Positions 9,393 to 20,576 of a DNA stretch of 64,000 nucleotides are shown here, piece by piece. Location of the stretch: assembly GCF_000350225.1 (NCBI RefSeq), contig NW_005179249.1, positions 595,341 to 659,340 on the forward strand. Direction: 5' to 3'. Source of the DNA: Chondrus crispus (lineage: Eukaryota > Rhodophyta > Florideophyceae > Gigartinales > Gigartinaceae). The number at the start of each line of letters is the position of its first letter. The first letter of the stretch is position 1. Under the pieces are notes generated by a model that searched no databases, had not been told where the DNA came from, and was given only the letters and a program-made list of their open reading frames with translations. The position numbers and the translations under genes are program-made.

Positions 9393-11256
9393 ATGAAAGA
9401 ACAAAGAACAAAGGGCACTTCCCTCCTCCGTGACGGCAAAAAGAGTTCTGCCGTTGTGAAAATTACAAAAGTACCCCGAGCGACAATTGATCGCATTTAT
9501 CGTGCCTTGAAGGCCGATGATGACCTTACACTCGATGCCCCTTTGTCCTCAGAAGCTAACCGCAGAGGTCGACGTACAGTTATCAGCCAACAAGAGTCCG
9601 TGTTGATAAAAAAGAGGATCAAATTTGCTGCCGAGAAGGGATTCGCACTCTCCAACGGCGATGTCAGAAAATAATGACCGGCATAGCGTCCGATGGGCGT
9701 GCCGGATTCCAGACGGAGTCGGGTAGTCCGTCTCAGGACACGATATGGCACTGGCGGGCGATCAACAGAGACGTAACATACCGAAAAGCCGAGAACAAAG
9801 ACATAGCAAAGTTGAAGGCCGAAATGTTCGGACATGTATCAACTTTTTCAGACGCATTGAAAAAGGTCGAGCATGCCAATCCCGATATTTTTCGGGACCC
9901 CGCCCGGCTTTGGAACGTCGACGAGACGGCAGTCGACTGCCAATACGGCGAACGGAAGAAGGATTTCGGGTCCTGTGCGACTCACCATGGCGGATACATG
10001 GCTGGTCAGGCCCGAAAAACCAACAAACACATCACACTCGTAGTGGCAGTTTCTGCTTCTGGGCGAAAAGTTCCCCGGCTTTTCATTGTGGAAGGAAAAA
10101 ATCGTGATGAGTGGGTGGATCTCTCCACTTAAACCTGCGGAAATAATATGCCCTTCACCAACTACAAGTCGATTGTCAGCCGAACATTGGTATCATGAGG
10201 GAACAGTAATCATGACAGCGGATAAAGGAAGTATGGAAAAACGTCTCATATCTCATGTCGTCGAGCACATATATCGATGTGTGAGAAAGGAAGTCCCTGC
10301 CGAGCTGCCGTACTATATGACTCTGGATGGCCACTCTTCCCGTGAAGGGTATGAATGGCTTGAACTTTGCAAGCAAAAAAATGCGAAGTCGTACAATCGC
10401 CGTCAAATACGACCCATTTCCTTCAACCTTGCGATCAGGACGTTAACACTGGCTTTAAAAAGCATGCGGAGGCACAGAGACCTCTTGCAGAAGGAAACCA
10501 CACTAGACATGCGGTCCGTGCGTCCAATCTGATGGTTACTGCATTGGCTTACAGTGATATTACCGTGGATAAGATAGGGTCAAACTTCGAAAAAACGGTT
10601 TATGGCACATGAACTACTCTTTTCTTGACATGTTCTTGAAAAAAGGACCGACTGGGGCTGTCAACAACCCCGAACTCATCAAAGAATCATCTAAGAATGT
10701 GGCAAGCAGAACCCGAAACAGTGACAGTAGGATTTTTCGAAGTCTCCGCAACAATTTGGCCGCAGCGACTGACCCGACCACGGGACTAAGAGATGTTGAA
10801 ATTCTTTTGAGTAAGAACAGAAGCGTCAAAAACATTCTAATGTCAAGCACTGGGTTTAGGAGCGGTGATTCTCGGCAAGTGGTTCAGCAAAAAAGTGTGG
10901 AGCTCCAAAAAGGGACACCAGCGATATACTTGACCTTGGACGATGTTATCCAAATCAGAAAAGCGAAGGATGCAGCTGGTGCTGCTGCGAAGGTGCCGAA
11001 GGCCGAGGAAAAGGCAGGTCGTGATCGCAAGCGCGAGCAGCGACGAGTGGCGAAAGCAGCTGGTGGCAGTAAGATGGGAGAGAAAGCCGTGGATCCAAGG
11101 TTTCCATCTTTGCGACCCCTTGCGCATACTGTTGTTGCATCTACTGCAAATTGTGAAGCGGCGATGACCTCTACACCTTCTAAGCAGGCCGTGAGAAAGG
11201 ACCCAAGCAGTGAAAATGATGTTGCCGATTCTCTGTTGTCGCTTTCGCGTACGTAG
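9393..11256 (+). pseudogene. Pogo/DDE_1-type transposase, frameshifted
   Basis: Segments in order: a helix-turn-helix-like N terminus (9393-9671; KSSAVVKITKVPRATIDRIY), the first catalytic Asp in RLWNVDETAV (about 9909-9935), the second in TLDGHSSREG (about 10318-10350), the third in NTTHFLQPCDQDVNTGFKKH (about 10407-10465), and a long basic C-terminal tail (10609-11256; many Lys, Arg and Ala). The motif set is that of the DDE_1 / pogo group. The pieces lie in different frames (boundaries near 9670, 10130, 10380 and 10610), so about three or four frameshifts or lost introns separate them and the gene looks dead. All three catalytic Asp are retained. Confidence 0.8.
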
Positions 11257-11482
11257 GTAAAATTACCAAATTGCTCCTTTTCTTGATTTGGGAGCTATTT
11301 TCGCGTTTGTGAAAAGGTCATATTGCTTCGAAAAGCTCTATTTTGCCATCGTTATCCGCGTGTAGGAAGTAGGGGGACACCTCTCTGCCTGCACCAGATG
11401 CTGTATGGCTGTTCGGGATAGTGCCATACAATATTTGTGTGGCACTTTCAAAAGAATTACCAAATTGCCCCTTCGGGAAGGG

Positions 11483-12187
11483 TACCATGTCGCGAGGTAG
11501 TGTTTTTTCCTGGCTATGGTCTGTTTCGTGCACGAGAATCTCGGAGCGGTGGGGTGACAAGAGTGGGTACACTTTCTCTGAAACAGAGGATGCGTTCAGT
11601 GAAAAGACGGGGGGACGTTGGTGCGAACAAAGCGCTTGCAAGAGCAGCTGTATGAACATGTAGGCGGGAGCTAAAACCGGACGGATGGACATGCCTGGCG
11701 TGTGCCCAAGGTTAGAGGGTGGGGTTAGAAATAGCAAGCCTGGGTGGATGGTTGGAAAGGAAACTGTGGACGGCTGGGATGCAGATGAAGTGGAAGCGTG
11801 CAATGGTCGATGTCGGGATGTTGGGTGTTTGATGCGGAGTGATCGGTTCGGTGGTGATTTATTCGGGCCGTGATGGGCGGGGATGGTCGTTTGAACGGAG
11901 ACGTGGAACTATCTGAGGGGCCTGTACATGTGTGGATGATGGGTGTGGAGGGAGGGGAATGCATACTGTAGATATCGGTGTAGGGTTTAAATAGTGTGAT
12001 ACAGGCCTACTGGACTGTGGATTCTTGCTGAAGGTGTTGTGGTTCTGGATTTGCAGTACGGTTCACTGGAGTGTTAAGTGGTTGGGGTTCGTGAAGAAGA
12101 GGGCAGTAGGGAGCTGCGATGTTTAAATATGGACTAGGATTAGAAGCATTCTATTTGAAAAAGTGGATTTAAGAAAAGCGAGGTCTA
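11483..12187. other. Gene-free gap of 0.7 kb
   Basis: Moderately G-rich on the plus strand (many GGG and GTGG steps). The frames are short with no recognisable product. No repeat found, apart from the TA at 11483 belonging to the pogo-like element. Confidence 0.5.
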
Positions 12188-12475
12188 CTAGTGTTTATCG
12201 GACCATTGCTCTCATAGAAGGACAACTTTCCGTCCTCATTTGAGGACACTTTTCGACATAACTTTTCTTGACTCTCGCTTTCTCGAGAACAACGAAAACG
12301 ATACACCCGACACCGTACTTGACCTCTGCTTGGGAGCAGAACGAACTTTGTGAGAATTGCATGTTCTTCCTGGTCGTTTTTAGATATGTCTGGAAAGAAG
12401 CTTTTTTAATCACCTTTTTAAACCGAATGTAAAATAAATTCGAAACCAAAAACGCCTGTTTAAAAAGGGAACTAC
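12188..12475 (+). repeat. Dispersed repeat, copy A
   Basis: Starts CTAGTGTTTATCGG and ends TTTAAAAAGGGAACTAC. Over nearly its whole length it matches, in reverse orientation, 55188-55446: shared blocks include GTACTTGACYTCTG, ACTTTGTGAGAATTGCATG and TTTTTAGATATGTCTGGAAA. Its first 130 bp also match the module in the fold-back repeat at 7989-8108. No coding capacity. Confidence 0.85.
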
Positions 12476-12488
12476 TCCCATAAATCCC

Positions 12489-14789
12489 CAATTTTGACTC
12501 ATTTCACTTCAAATGCATACCGTTCGGCTGTTTTCCATCACTACATGACAAAGGACACACCCAAAGGAAAGACAAAATTTATCCGGATAGGATTTATCCA
12601 GATAATCCAGCGGGGAAATGATATATTTTTGTTCCTCGGAATGAGGATGATTTATCTGTTGAGCACAGATAATCTTCCTCCAGTATAAAGGTTCCGTGGA
12701 CACGTGTCCACAGAGCTCGCCACTCTTTTGTTGATACTGTACTGAGCCGGTGTTTTGATCCATTTCGCCGTCGTCGAGTTGAGGACCAGCACGAAATGAC
12801 CGCAAGTTCCTGCGGCGCCCCTCACACCAATCTGAAGCAACACTCCCTCACCTCCGAGTCTATCCAAAACTGAATCCATTCCTTCACCATCGAGGATGCC
12901 GAAATCAACCATTAAGGGACGTCGTCTTGCTGAGCTTTTTTCACTCGCAACGGAGGGAAAAGTACGTATTGGATATGAAAATGTGGCACAAAACGCAAAA
13001 AGCAGTCAACTAGTTACGAGAACCTTTTATCGCACATACGCAGTGCACATCCAGACTATTCTACACTGGTGGAATCTGAGCAGGCTTCCGAAAGATCTAC
13101 TATTGATCATTACTTCTCATCGTCAAAGGCACAAAGGTTTATGGGTTGGTTCGACTTTATCATCAACAACTTGCTTCCGTTCTCAGTTCTGGAGAAGGAA
13201 ACAATCCGAATTCATATCAAGCATGACCCAATCAGTCTGGCTACTTTTATGAGATACCTTCCCGACTAGTAGAGTGCGTAGAAGAGAAGGTGTCTCGGCT
13301 GTTGCCAACACAATATACTCTTGTATTTGATGGATGGTCAGTTGGCTGTACGCATTACTCGACTATATTCGCATCTTATTCAATGTCTAATGCAGCTGGG
13401 TACAGTGTTCGGTTGCTCGCCTTTTCGCCTTTGGGCGATGAATGCTCTCTGAACGCGGACAATCACGTTTCTTTCATGACCTATGTTTTGGGCGTATTCA
13501 AGTTCTCTTGGGATGATGTCACTTCCCTTATAGGTGACAACTGTGGGACGAACAAGTCTATCGCCAATAAGGCATGTAAGCCATTGATCGGGTGCGCAAC
13601 CCATCGATTTAATTTAGCGGTTTAACGGCCGTTATCCGGATAATAGGTAAGGAGGAAGAACTGCTAGAGCAAATCAACAGGTTGAGGTCGAAGCTCAAGA
13701 CGCTGCTCTTCGGAGCTAAGTTGTTGCAATTAGCTCCCTTACGTCCTATCACACGCAACACCACAAGAAGGGTCTCGACGTTTGATATGATTTCTAGGTA
13801 CGTGAGGCTGAGAGAGTCTCTTGTAGATCTAGCCTCCTCTGATATTGATGATTTATGCTTGAATTAATCACAAAATAGGAGAGTAAATGCTCTCCGAGTT
13901 CGTTTGAAGGATTTTGAGTCAGTGTCGAAGTCGTTACAGAAGGCATCGGCTACAATTGCGAAAGTTCGAGTTCTCTTCGATGCTGTAATGGATCAATATC
14001 CCGAGACAGCATCCAAGCTCTCACCATCATCTGCTATAGTGCAGAGTCCTTACTTGGAGAGTACTATTGTAAAGGTACAGTTCGGGAATCCGAATAATTT
14101 ATCTGAAGAGGAGAAGGCATGTTTAAAACCGTTTTGTGTGGATGAAGGCGCGGATCAAGACAGTGCATCCGAGGCGCTCTCTTTTGCCGATCGTGCTTTA
14201 AAAAAGCAGAAGAGAATATGTGGAACGTCATCTCAGAGGTACACGGAGCTCAGATTCCTTTTTCCAACTTCACATTTACGTGCGAGGCTTTTGTCAAAGG
14301 CCGCATACATTCTTAACAACAGAAGACGGAGTCTTCCGCTGGCCAATTTAGAGTCGCAACTATGTTTGCATCTCAACAATGATCTGCGGGATGAAGGTGA
14401 CATCAATAATCTGATACAGTCTCAAGTTGAGACTTTGAGCAGGCCCTGTATGATTTGATTATACTAGATAATCCGAACTATTTATCTTTCATGCTAGTGA
14501 TTAACGGATCATCTATCTTGGAGACTGCTGGGTCCAGGATATATTATAATAAGTTTTGACGATGCTTTGGACACACCCATACATCGGTAATGATCTGAGC
14601 TTTCACTACGATACACCTATTGATGCATTCGGCAGCGAAAATGTGCAACAAAAGCAAACAGAGTACGCCCCTTTTACAAAAATGAGCAAACTGCTGGCAT
14701 CAAATTCCCAAATCCTCATTGAAACAATATAAGCATAAAGTATATGAAATAAAAACAAAAATTGGTATTTTTGGAATGAGTCAAAATTG
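12489..14789 (+). mobile_element. hAT-superfamily DNA transposon, decayed
   Basis: Inverted ends CAATTTTGACTCATTTCA (12489-12506) and its complement with one mismatch (14772-14789) bracket a hAT transposase remnant. At 2.3 kb it is of normal hAT size. The expected 8-bp target duplication is not visible (flanks TAAATCCC and AGGAGGTT), so either the ends have decayed or the true border is a few bases off. The left border abuts dispersed repeat copy A. Confidence 0.75.
12896..14458 (+). pseudogene. hAT transposase, frameshifted
   Basis: Segments: an N-terminal part (12896-13065), FMGWFDFIINNLLPFSVLEK (about 13138-13197), the catalytic-core hallmark [20 protein letters not shown] (about 13317-13376), then [10 protein letters not shown] and [17 protein letters not shown] with [11 protein letters not shown] (about 13413-13622), and the C-terminal dimerisation block AAYILNNRRRSLPLANLES (about 14302-14358). 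The match to hAT elements of the oomycete/algal type is good. The frame changes between segments (near 13065 and 13270) and stops fall at about 13265 and 13623, so at least three disruptions are present. Lost introns cannot be excluded for some. Confidence 0.8.
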
Positions 14790-15197
14790 AGGAGGTTTGC
14801 GCAAATCAGCACTTTTGTCACCTCACACTGGCGATTCTCGAAAAACTTAGAAGCATTAGAGGGTTTACGCAAAAAAATGATTTCGTCACGTGGTCAAATG
14901 TTGTGAAACGTATGCCACCCACCATACGTGTCTCACAAAACGCTGAAGAGGCCAACTCATTTTTCTCTAAATCGACGAAATAGCGAAACGACCGACGCAC
15001 TCTACGTCTCCTCCCCGCGTCCCATTGCACTTTCCTTTCCCACCGCGTTCACGGCGAGCTCTGCAACCCCACCCGTATCTCTGTCCTCTCCCCTTACCAT
15101 CTACGCGCCGTCCTGTCGAGATCTCACGCTCACTATCATTCTCAAACTAGTGACCACCAAACCGAAAGGACGTTCATCCTCCACCCATTCTGTCCCG

Positions 15198-15330
15198 TAC
15201 GTGAGAACCTTCCTACCTCAGCGGCACGCTCAACATCCGCACTCGTATCCCGCCCTCGGGAACCTTTCCACTTCACCAGCACACTCAAAATTAATTCACG
15301 CCGTCTCGCCTTCGAGAACCTTTCCATCTA
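15198..15330. repeat. Degenerate tandem repeat, about 2.5 units of 50-70 bp
   Basis: The phrase GAGAACCTTYC recurs at about 15203, 15258 and 15319, followed each time by related C/A-rich text (CAGCGGCACGCTCAACAT, CACCAGCACACTCAAAAT). The units have diverged. Confidence 0.5.
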
Positions 15331-15608
15331 ATTATTTGGCGGTATCTCGCTCTACGACACCGCCTGCCCCTCTCCAAGCTGATGACCCTAAAGTGTGTCC
15401 CATCTCCCATCGCAGCCGCACCTCCCCTGCTCCGGCTCTAACTGCTTCGTTAGCACGCTTATATATATCGCACTTGCACATCTGGGCTATCGGCCGCAGA
15501 GGCCTAGTTCATCTCTGCATTGCTTGCCCACTCCACGCCAGCACATCTCGCACTTGACTGATCTCGCTTCTGCGAAAACGAAACTCCGCAAGCGCCCGTT
15601 CATCACTA

Positions 15609-15644
15609 AAAATGTTAAGGTTGAAGCTTCAACCTTAACATTTT
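15609..15644. repeat. Perfect 36-bp palindrome
   Basis: No loop: the arm is AAAATGTTAAGGTTGAAG, followed directly by its complement, centred on AAGCTT. Eleven bases separate it from a second, unrelated palindrome. Confidence 0.95.
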
Positions 15645-15655
15645 CAGGGATGAAA

Positions 15656-15687
15656 ATCAGCGGAATTACCTAGGTAATTCCGCTGAT
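15656..15687. repeat. Perfect 32-bp palindrome
   Basis: No loop: the arm is ATCAGCGGAATTACCT followed by its complement, centred on CCTAGG. It differs in sequence from the palindrome at 15609-15644. Confidence 0.95.
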
Positions 15688-17446
15688 ATGTCGTGAGCGC
15701 ATTCTTATAAGCCGGACGTCATGCTTTGTGTAGTACAATTCCGTACCAAAACTGTGGTATAACGCCAAGTGTCCACTAGTGTACATACTGTACTCGAGCA
15801 CCCGATGGTGTATGACAAGGACCGCATTGGTTAATTCCCAATTCGAAAGGTAATAACCTTATCGCCCGGTAAGTTGGGCAGCGCAATTCGCGTCCGTGTA
15901 CGTACTGTACTCGAATCATACCGTCTAATGTATGATACCGGCGTACCTCGCTGGCGGCCAAGTGCAGGACCGTTACTGCCCGACGTGAACTCGTACCGTT
16001 ACAGTCTGGCACTGTAAGAACGGGGACTACAGTAGTAGATATAATAAAGTAGGGAAGGGGAAGGACTCGAGGGAATGATCGATGAACGCAGTGGCATCAT
16101 CTCGAGGGCCGACCCCTTTGTCCCTTGGTTTTGTGCCTAAGTCTTTCGCCTGACTACGTTTTCGTCTTCCCTTTTTGTACATCGAGTACAACGAAAAGTA
16201 CTCCACCGCAGGGGTAACGCACGACGAGCGCTCCGCATAGCGCCCGGATTCGTCCTCCGTGACGGCGTCGCCTCCGCACGGCGTCGCGTTACCACGTCGA
16301 GGACGTCGATCTGCCTTTCGTGGCATCGTTGTGTCGAACCCACACCGTTCTACCAAAACCTCTACCAACCAGCTACCGAACTCCCTTCTGTCTTGTTTTG
16401 TGGTTCTTACTACACGTGTGCAGGGCACTCGTCGCGTCTCGCACGCGTCGAACTAAAGTACAACGTGTCGCAGCTCCCGCCACCCGAAGCCGGTCTAGCG
16501 CGGCTCGTTCTACTACAAAAACCCCCGGCGAGATGATAACCGCGCGGGAGGGTGGGTGCTACTGTAGCGTGCGGGCGTACACGCGCCCGCCGCTGTGTAC
16601 AGTAGTACCCCAAGGGTCCGACGTGGGACAGCCGGTAGCAGCGGGCGTGGCCACGGGTAACACGTGGCACAACCGTTGGTCGGGATCGTGGCCACGGGCA
16701 CACGTGTATAATCCGTACGGTGGCTAACTAGTGAGTAGTAATTAATGGCACAAATTAAGTAATTGTGTACAGTAGCTGGTACACAGTAAGTGGCAGCTAC
16801 TGTAGAGGGACAGGTGTCCGGGCGTCCCACTTAGGGGTTAAGTCGGGGACACCTGCCCGTCCCAGTACAGAGGGGGCAGACTAGCGTCCCTTCCCTTTAC
16901 GACTAAGTGCTAACATTGTTCCGGTTTTCCTTTTAGTCTCAGGCTTCTAACCCGTGACTGGCCGTCCGGATCTAACACCACCGTCGGGCTGCGCGTTACC
17001 GGCCAGGTGAGCCTTCCCTCTTTTCGAGTCCATCTGTACGGTCTGCCTTCGCCCGTGGGTTACCCAGCGGCGCGCACTCCGTTACCTCTCCCCCTCGTTT
17101 CCGAGCGGTCGGAACGAAGGTAGTTATACCACACATTGAACGTTCGAGTGACTCGTTAAGGTGAAGGAGCAGGTGGGTAGGGGCACGGGCCGCAAGGGCA
17201 AACTGCAGCCGATTGCGTCGGTAGCAAAGGCGAAGCCTGGAACGGCCGACGGCATAGTCTGTTAGTCTCATGACTGTGTGATGGCGTTTGATGTCGACCA
17301 GTCGAAGAGGTTATGTGTAGTTCTCATAGATAAACCATTTTCGACACTGCGTAAACAACCAAAACCAATATTTTCGATGGAAAATTCAGAACAGCACATG
17401 TCTCATTTTTGCGCATTTAGTCATGTCATTTTGCGTAAACCCTCTA

Positions 17447-19168
17447 TTGACCAATTTGGGCTAGTGAAGACTCGTTCGAAAGCTAGTATAGCCCTCCATC
17501 CAGCTGCCGAGTTCCGCTCTCTGTACATGTTTTCAGCTAAAATGCCATTACTTTTCGTGAAATTGGGCCAAAATTGGGGATTTATGGAAGTATTTACTCA
17601 ATCTACTTTAAATTCTTAATATTTCTGCGTATTCAAAGATGTTCAATTTAATGTATACATCTTTGCAAAAAAGGGCTGTCCTCATACTGTATGAGAACGA
17701 GACCCAGTCGGATAGTCGCTAGAGAGTAGAGTAGCCGAGTGTTTGGGAGGTGATTGAAAGGTCTACCGTGCAGTCACAATCCCCCGATAGTTGCATTAGC
17801 ACGGAAGTCGTTCTGTATTCAAATATGGTAGAAATTTGCCTCCCGGGGGAGCCTACTGTAGGACGAGGACTGACAACGTTTCTGACAGCGTGTTTTATCA
17901 CAAACAGGCGCACAATATCTCTCTATTTGGTATATTAGAGAGTTATGTGGTTTCTTACAGAAGAGATGAGTTCGCGTCAAGGACAGTACTGTACCTTGGT
18001 ACATTAGTGGTTTCAGAGTAATGGAAACAAGCAATCAAGCCATATTCAATCAAGTATAACAAAAAGTGCCCCATAGATGATCTCTATTCAAGGGTCCCCG
18101 CTCGGGATCCGAGGTTTGTATTCAAGTAAGGCGGGTTTGTTCACGTCCGGGGTTTTCATTCACTGGCAATTGCCTACAATGTGCTGTTCGGTAGAGTGCA
18201 GCAGGTTAATGTAGTTTTCTTGTACAAGATTCCGTACTGCGGCGTCCCGTGGTGTGGGACGAAGAAGAAGGGTTTGCAAGGGGTGTGCTTGCGGCTCTGA
18301 AACATAACACGGGTTGGGTACGTGTTGTGACCAACGGTGCGGCACTGGCAAGACAGAGGAGCAGTTTTCATATAACTTTTTAGTCGCAACAGTATTCCAT
18401 CCACATATGCAGAACAGGGTCAATCATACTTGCACTGGTTGTAGATGGTCCGCATGATGTAACGGCATGCGAGCGTAGACGGTGGCAGCTGTGTTGGACC
18501 AGTTGGTAAACTTCCTCGCACTGTAGCGAATGTAGACGCGCTAGGGGATGTAGTCAGCTGCCCGTGGACGGTCTATTTTGGTGCTGCTCATTTCGGGGTG
18601 CGACTCCTCGACGGGTAGCGCCATTTGTGGTGGTACTGTGCTGTGTCTTGTGTGCTGGCTGAGCCGAGGAGTTCCACAGCAGTTGCGGTTTATACAATAT
18701 TTCGTCCACCCTGCTTTGGCCTCTGCATCCTGCGGAAAAGGCCTCGGTCATGGTGCGAGCACTGGTGATCGCTGTGTTCGCAAGCGGCGTGCAAAAAATC
18801 CCTTCCACACCGCTCGCCACGCACGTGTGTCGAGGTGCTTAGGACGGCCTAGGTCTCAAAGAAAAACCGCCGGACGTTCCGCAATGCCAAACCGTATCTG
18901 TTTTCTCTTTGTCCATATGTAACATTACTGTACATAGCTACCATGGTGCGGCTGCCATGTGCGACCTGCTTACTAGATCACTGGGCTTTGAGCACCCTTG
19001 GCTACAATCGTCCGTCTGGGGCTGCGCTGGATCTCTTGGTACCAGCCGAATCAGCCGTGCTCGACGTTTCGGGATGTCCGCTAGTAGGGGCAAGGCTACT
19101 GAGAGCAGGAGTACCGCACGGACTGTACCTTCCTTCAACGCAGACAGGATACTGTACTCGGTGATGGC
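17447..19168. other. Gene-free stretch with a shared repeat module at 17570-17638
   Basis: No gene recognised in 1.7 kb. At 17570-17593 (AAAATTGGGGATTTATGG...) it matches the complement of 12476-12496, and 17594-17638 matches the complement of 55141-55185 (common core TTTCTGCGTATTCAAAG). A 15-bp palindrome CTCATACTGTATGAG lies at 17683-17697. Frames at 18554-19184 have no family resemblance. Confidence 0.5.
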
Positions 19169-19173
19169 AAAAC

Positions 19174-19694
19174 TGTTAAAGTGAATTGTGTTTAGATTGG
19201 GACTACCTATGATAATATGTTGCCTGATTCGCGCTGTAGCCTACAAATTAGCTGTATCCTACACCTTTTTGTCACCTACCACCCACCTTTGCCGTATTAG
19301 GCCTCAGGTGTACTATTCCCTTATGGAATGTGTTACCTAGCTTTAAGAACTACTTTTTAGGTACGTTTGAAAGGCTTCCTGGGTAGCAACCCTCCTTTTG
19401 GTAGCGTAGTGACACTTTTGGTTTATTTGGTAAGTATCTCCTCGAGTTCTAGAGTACTATAAATGTCTACGAGTAAACGGCCCCGGTGCTCGGCATCAAA
19501 TCTTACCATCAACAAAAACCAACCACCACCGACAACCTCGCGCCAACGCGTCTCGTCTCTCCCCTGTGGCTCGCCCTCCGACCACCGCACCCCATGCCAA
19601 CCCGGCCTGTGCGTACCCCTTGCACCCCGTGCCGCGTTTGGCCTGTGCTCCTCTTTTTACTCTACTGTACCCCTTTACAGTAATTTCTCCGACA
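19174..19694 (+). repeat. 5' LTR of the copia element
   Basis: 521 bp, TG...CA ends, about 97 percent identical by eye to 25610-26141. Preceded by the AAAAC target duplication. Confidence 0.9.
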
Positions 19695-19919
19695 CTTCGA
19701 GGTTAACGGAAAATTCTGCTCTCTCATTGGCCTTATCTTTTTGCAGCTGGAAAAATCAGGGAAATATCTCGCCGCCGCCGTGACACGTGTTCTAATTCAA
19801 CCTCAAACCTCAGGTCTAAGACCCATTCTGTCCCTCACTCACTTTTGTTACTGCTACAGTATAGCTTAACACTGTGTGTGATACAGCGAGCTCACGCTTG
19901 GCGTTATATAACGCAGTGG

Positions 19920-20576
19920 ATGGCACACCTGATGCGACCGTCAAACCACCCCGACGTGCTCAGAGAAGCCGCAGAGCTCGCCGCCGCTACTGCACCGCCG
20001 CTTTCGCACCGCCGCCGCTCGCCGATTCGCTCCGCTCCGCCTGTTTCTACTCCGCCGCCGCTGTCCCCATCGCCGCAACCGTCCTCCCCGTCGAACTACA
20101 GTAGCTCTGGTACAGAATTTGACGCTCCGCCGCTGGTAGAAATTGAAACAGAACAGCCTTCTTCCTCTGAGTCTACCTCACCTACCGCGACCCCGTCCTC
20201 TAATTCTCACCCGGCTACTAGCGTATCGTTAATTCAGGAGGACAGTGAGCTTTCTGAGCGCCGCGCACGCTATATCCTCAGAGTAACAACGCAACGAGAA
20301 GCTCGCCGAACTAATCCGCCGCCCCGAAGGCCCCGGACCCGCTACTGTCAGTACTGTAAGAGGACCCTTTCGGGCCACCAACAGTACCGGATCCACATTA
20401 CAGGCCCACCGCACGCGCGCGCTGTTCAACGTGAACTACACGAAGGACGTGTAAACCGGACCTGTGTACAGTGTAATAAGACTTTCACTACTGTACATAA
20501 CTACACTGTCCACTGCCGTAGTACGCGCCACCACGCTAAACTACGCTTATTAAAGGAAATTAGGATGCAAAATTAG
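19920..20576 (+). CDS. Extra zinc-finger reading frame inside the copia element
   Basis: A 218-residue frame between the 5' LTR and the gag-like region. The N-terminal half is Ser/Pro-rich and acidic. The C-terminal part holds two tandem fingers of CX2CX12HX5H spacing (CQYCKRTLSGHQQYRIHITGPPH and a second starting TCVQCNKTFTTVHNYTVH), as in U1-type or dsRNA-binding zinc fingers. Such a frame is not part of the usual copia gene set. It is described here only as a part of a fossil element; it may be a captured host sequence or a lineage-specific accessory frame. Confidence 0.55.
   Translation: MAHLMRPSNHPDVLREAAELAAATAPPLSHRRRSPIRSAPPVSTPPPLSPSPQPSSPSNYSSSGTEFDAPPLVEIETEQPSSSESTSPTATPSSNSHPATSVSLIQEDSELSERRARYILRVTTQREARRTNPPPRRPRTRYCQYCKRTLSGHQQYRIHITGPPHARAVQRELHEGRVNRTCVQCNKTFTTVHNYTVHCRSTRHHAKLRLLKEIRMQN

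Larger units (their letters stand above)
8566..11482 (+). mobile_element. Pogo-like (Tc1/mariner superfamily) DNA transposon, decayed
   Basis: Flanked by TA at 8564-8565 and 11483-11484, the target duplication of this superfamily. Terminal inverted repeats start CCCTTCC and include GGGGCAATTTGGTAAT (left to about 8593, right from about 11454). The GCAATTTGGTAAT motif is repeated just inside each end (about 8599-8612 and 11262-11276). It carries a DDD transposase remnant (9393-11256) and is interrupted near its left end by a second TA-flanked element (8628-9138). Length 2917 bp including that insert. Confidence 0.85.
14859..17444. mobile_element. TA-flanked element with 16-bp perfect inverted ends, no recognised transposase
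   Basis: GAGGGTTTACGCAAAA at 14859-14874 and its exact complement at 17429-17444 are each bordered by TA (14857-14858 and 17445-17446), as for Tc1/mariner-type insertions. The 2.6-kb interior has no frame I can assign. It contains a degenerate tandem array (about 15198-15330), two adjacent perfect palindromes (15609-15687), a direct repeat of about 40 bp (15783-15820 and 15896-15935) and many TACTGTA/TACAGTA motifs. A related end-like sequence (GAGGAGGTTTGCGCAAATCA) lies just outside at 14788. It is probably non-autonomous, or so diverged that its coding part is unreadable. Confidence 0.6.

Noticed and set aside
14928-15557. 209-codon frame inside the anonymous TA-flanked element
   Set aside because: Its composition follows the C/A-rich degenerate tandem array; no domain visible, so it is not offered as the transposase.
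16027-16428. Basic 133-codon minus-strand frame
   Set aside because: Arg-rich from GC composition; no integrase, chromodomain or HTH pattern could be supported.
16808-16860. Imperfect inverted repeat around GACAGGTGTCC and GGACACCTG
   Set aside because: Arms match only partly and no boundary or function can be tied to it.
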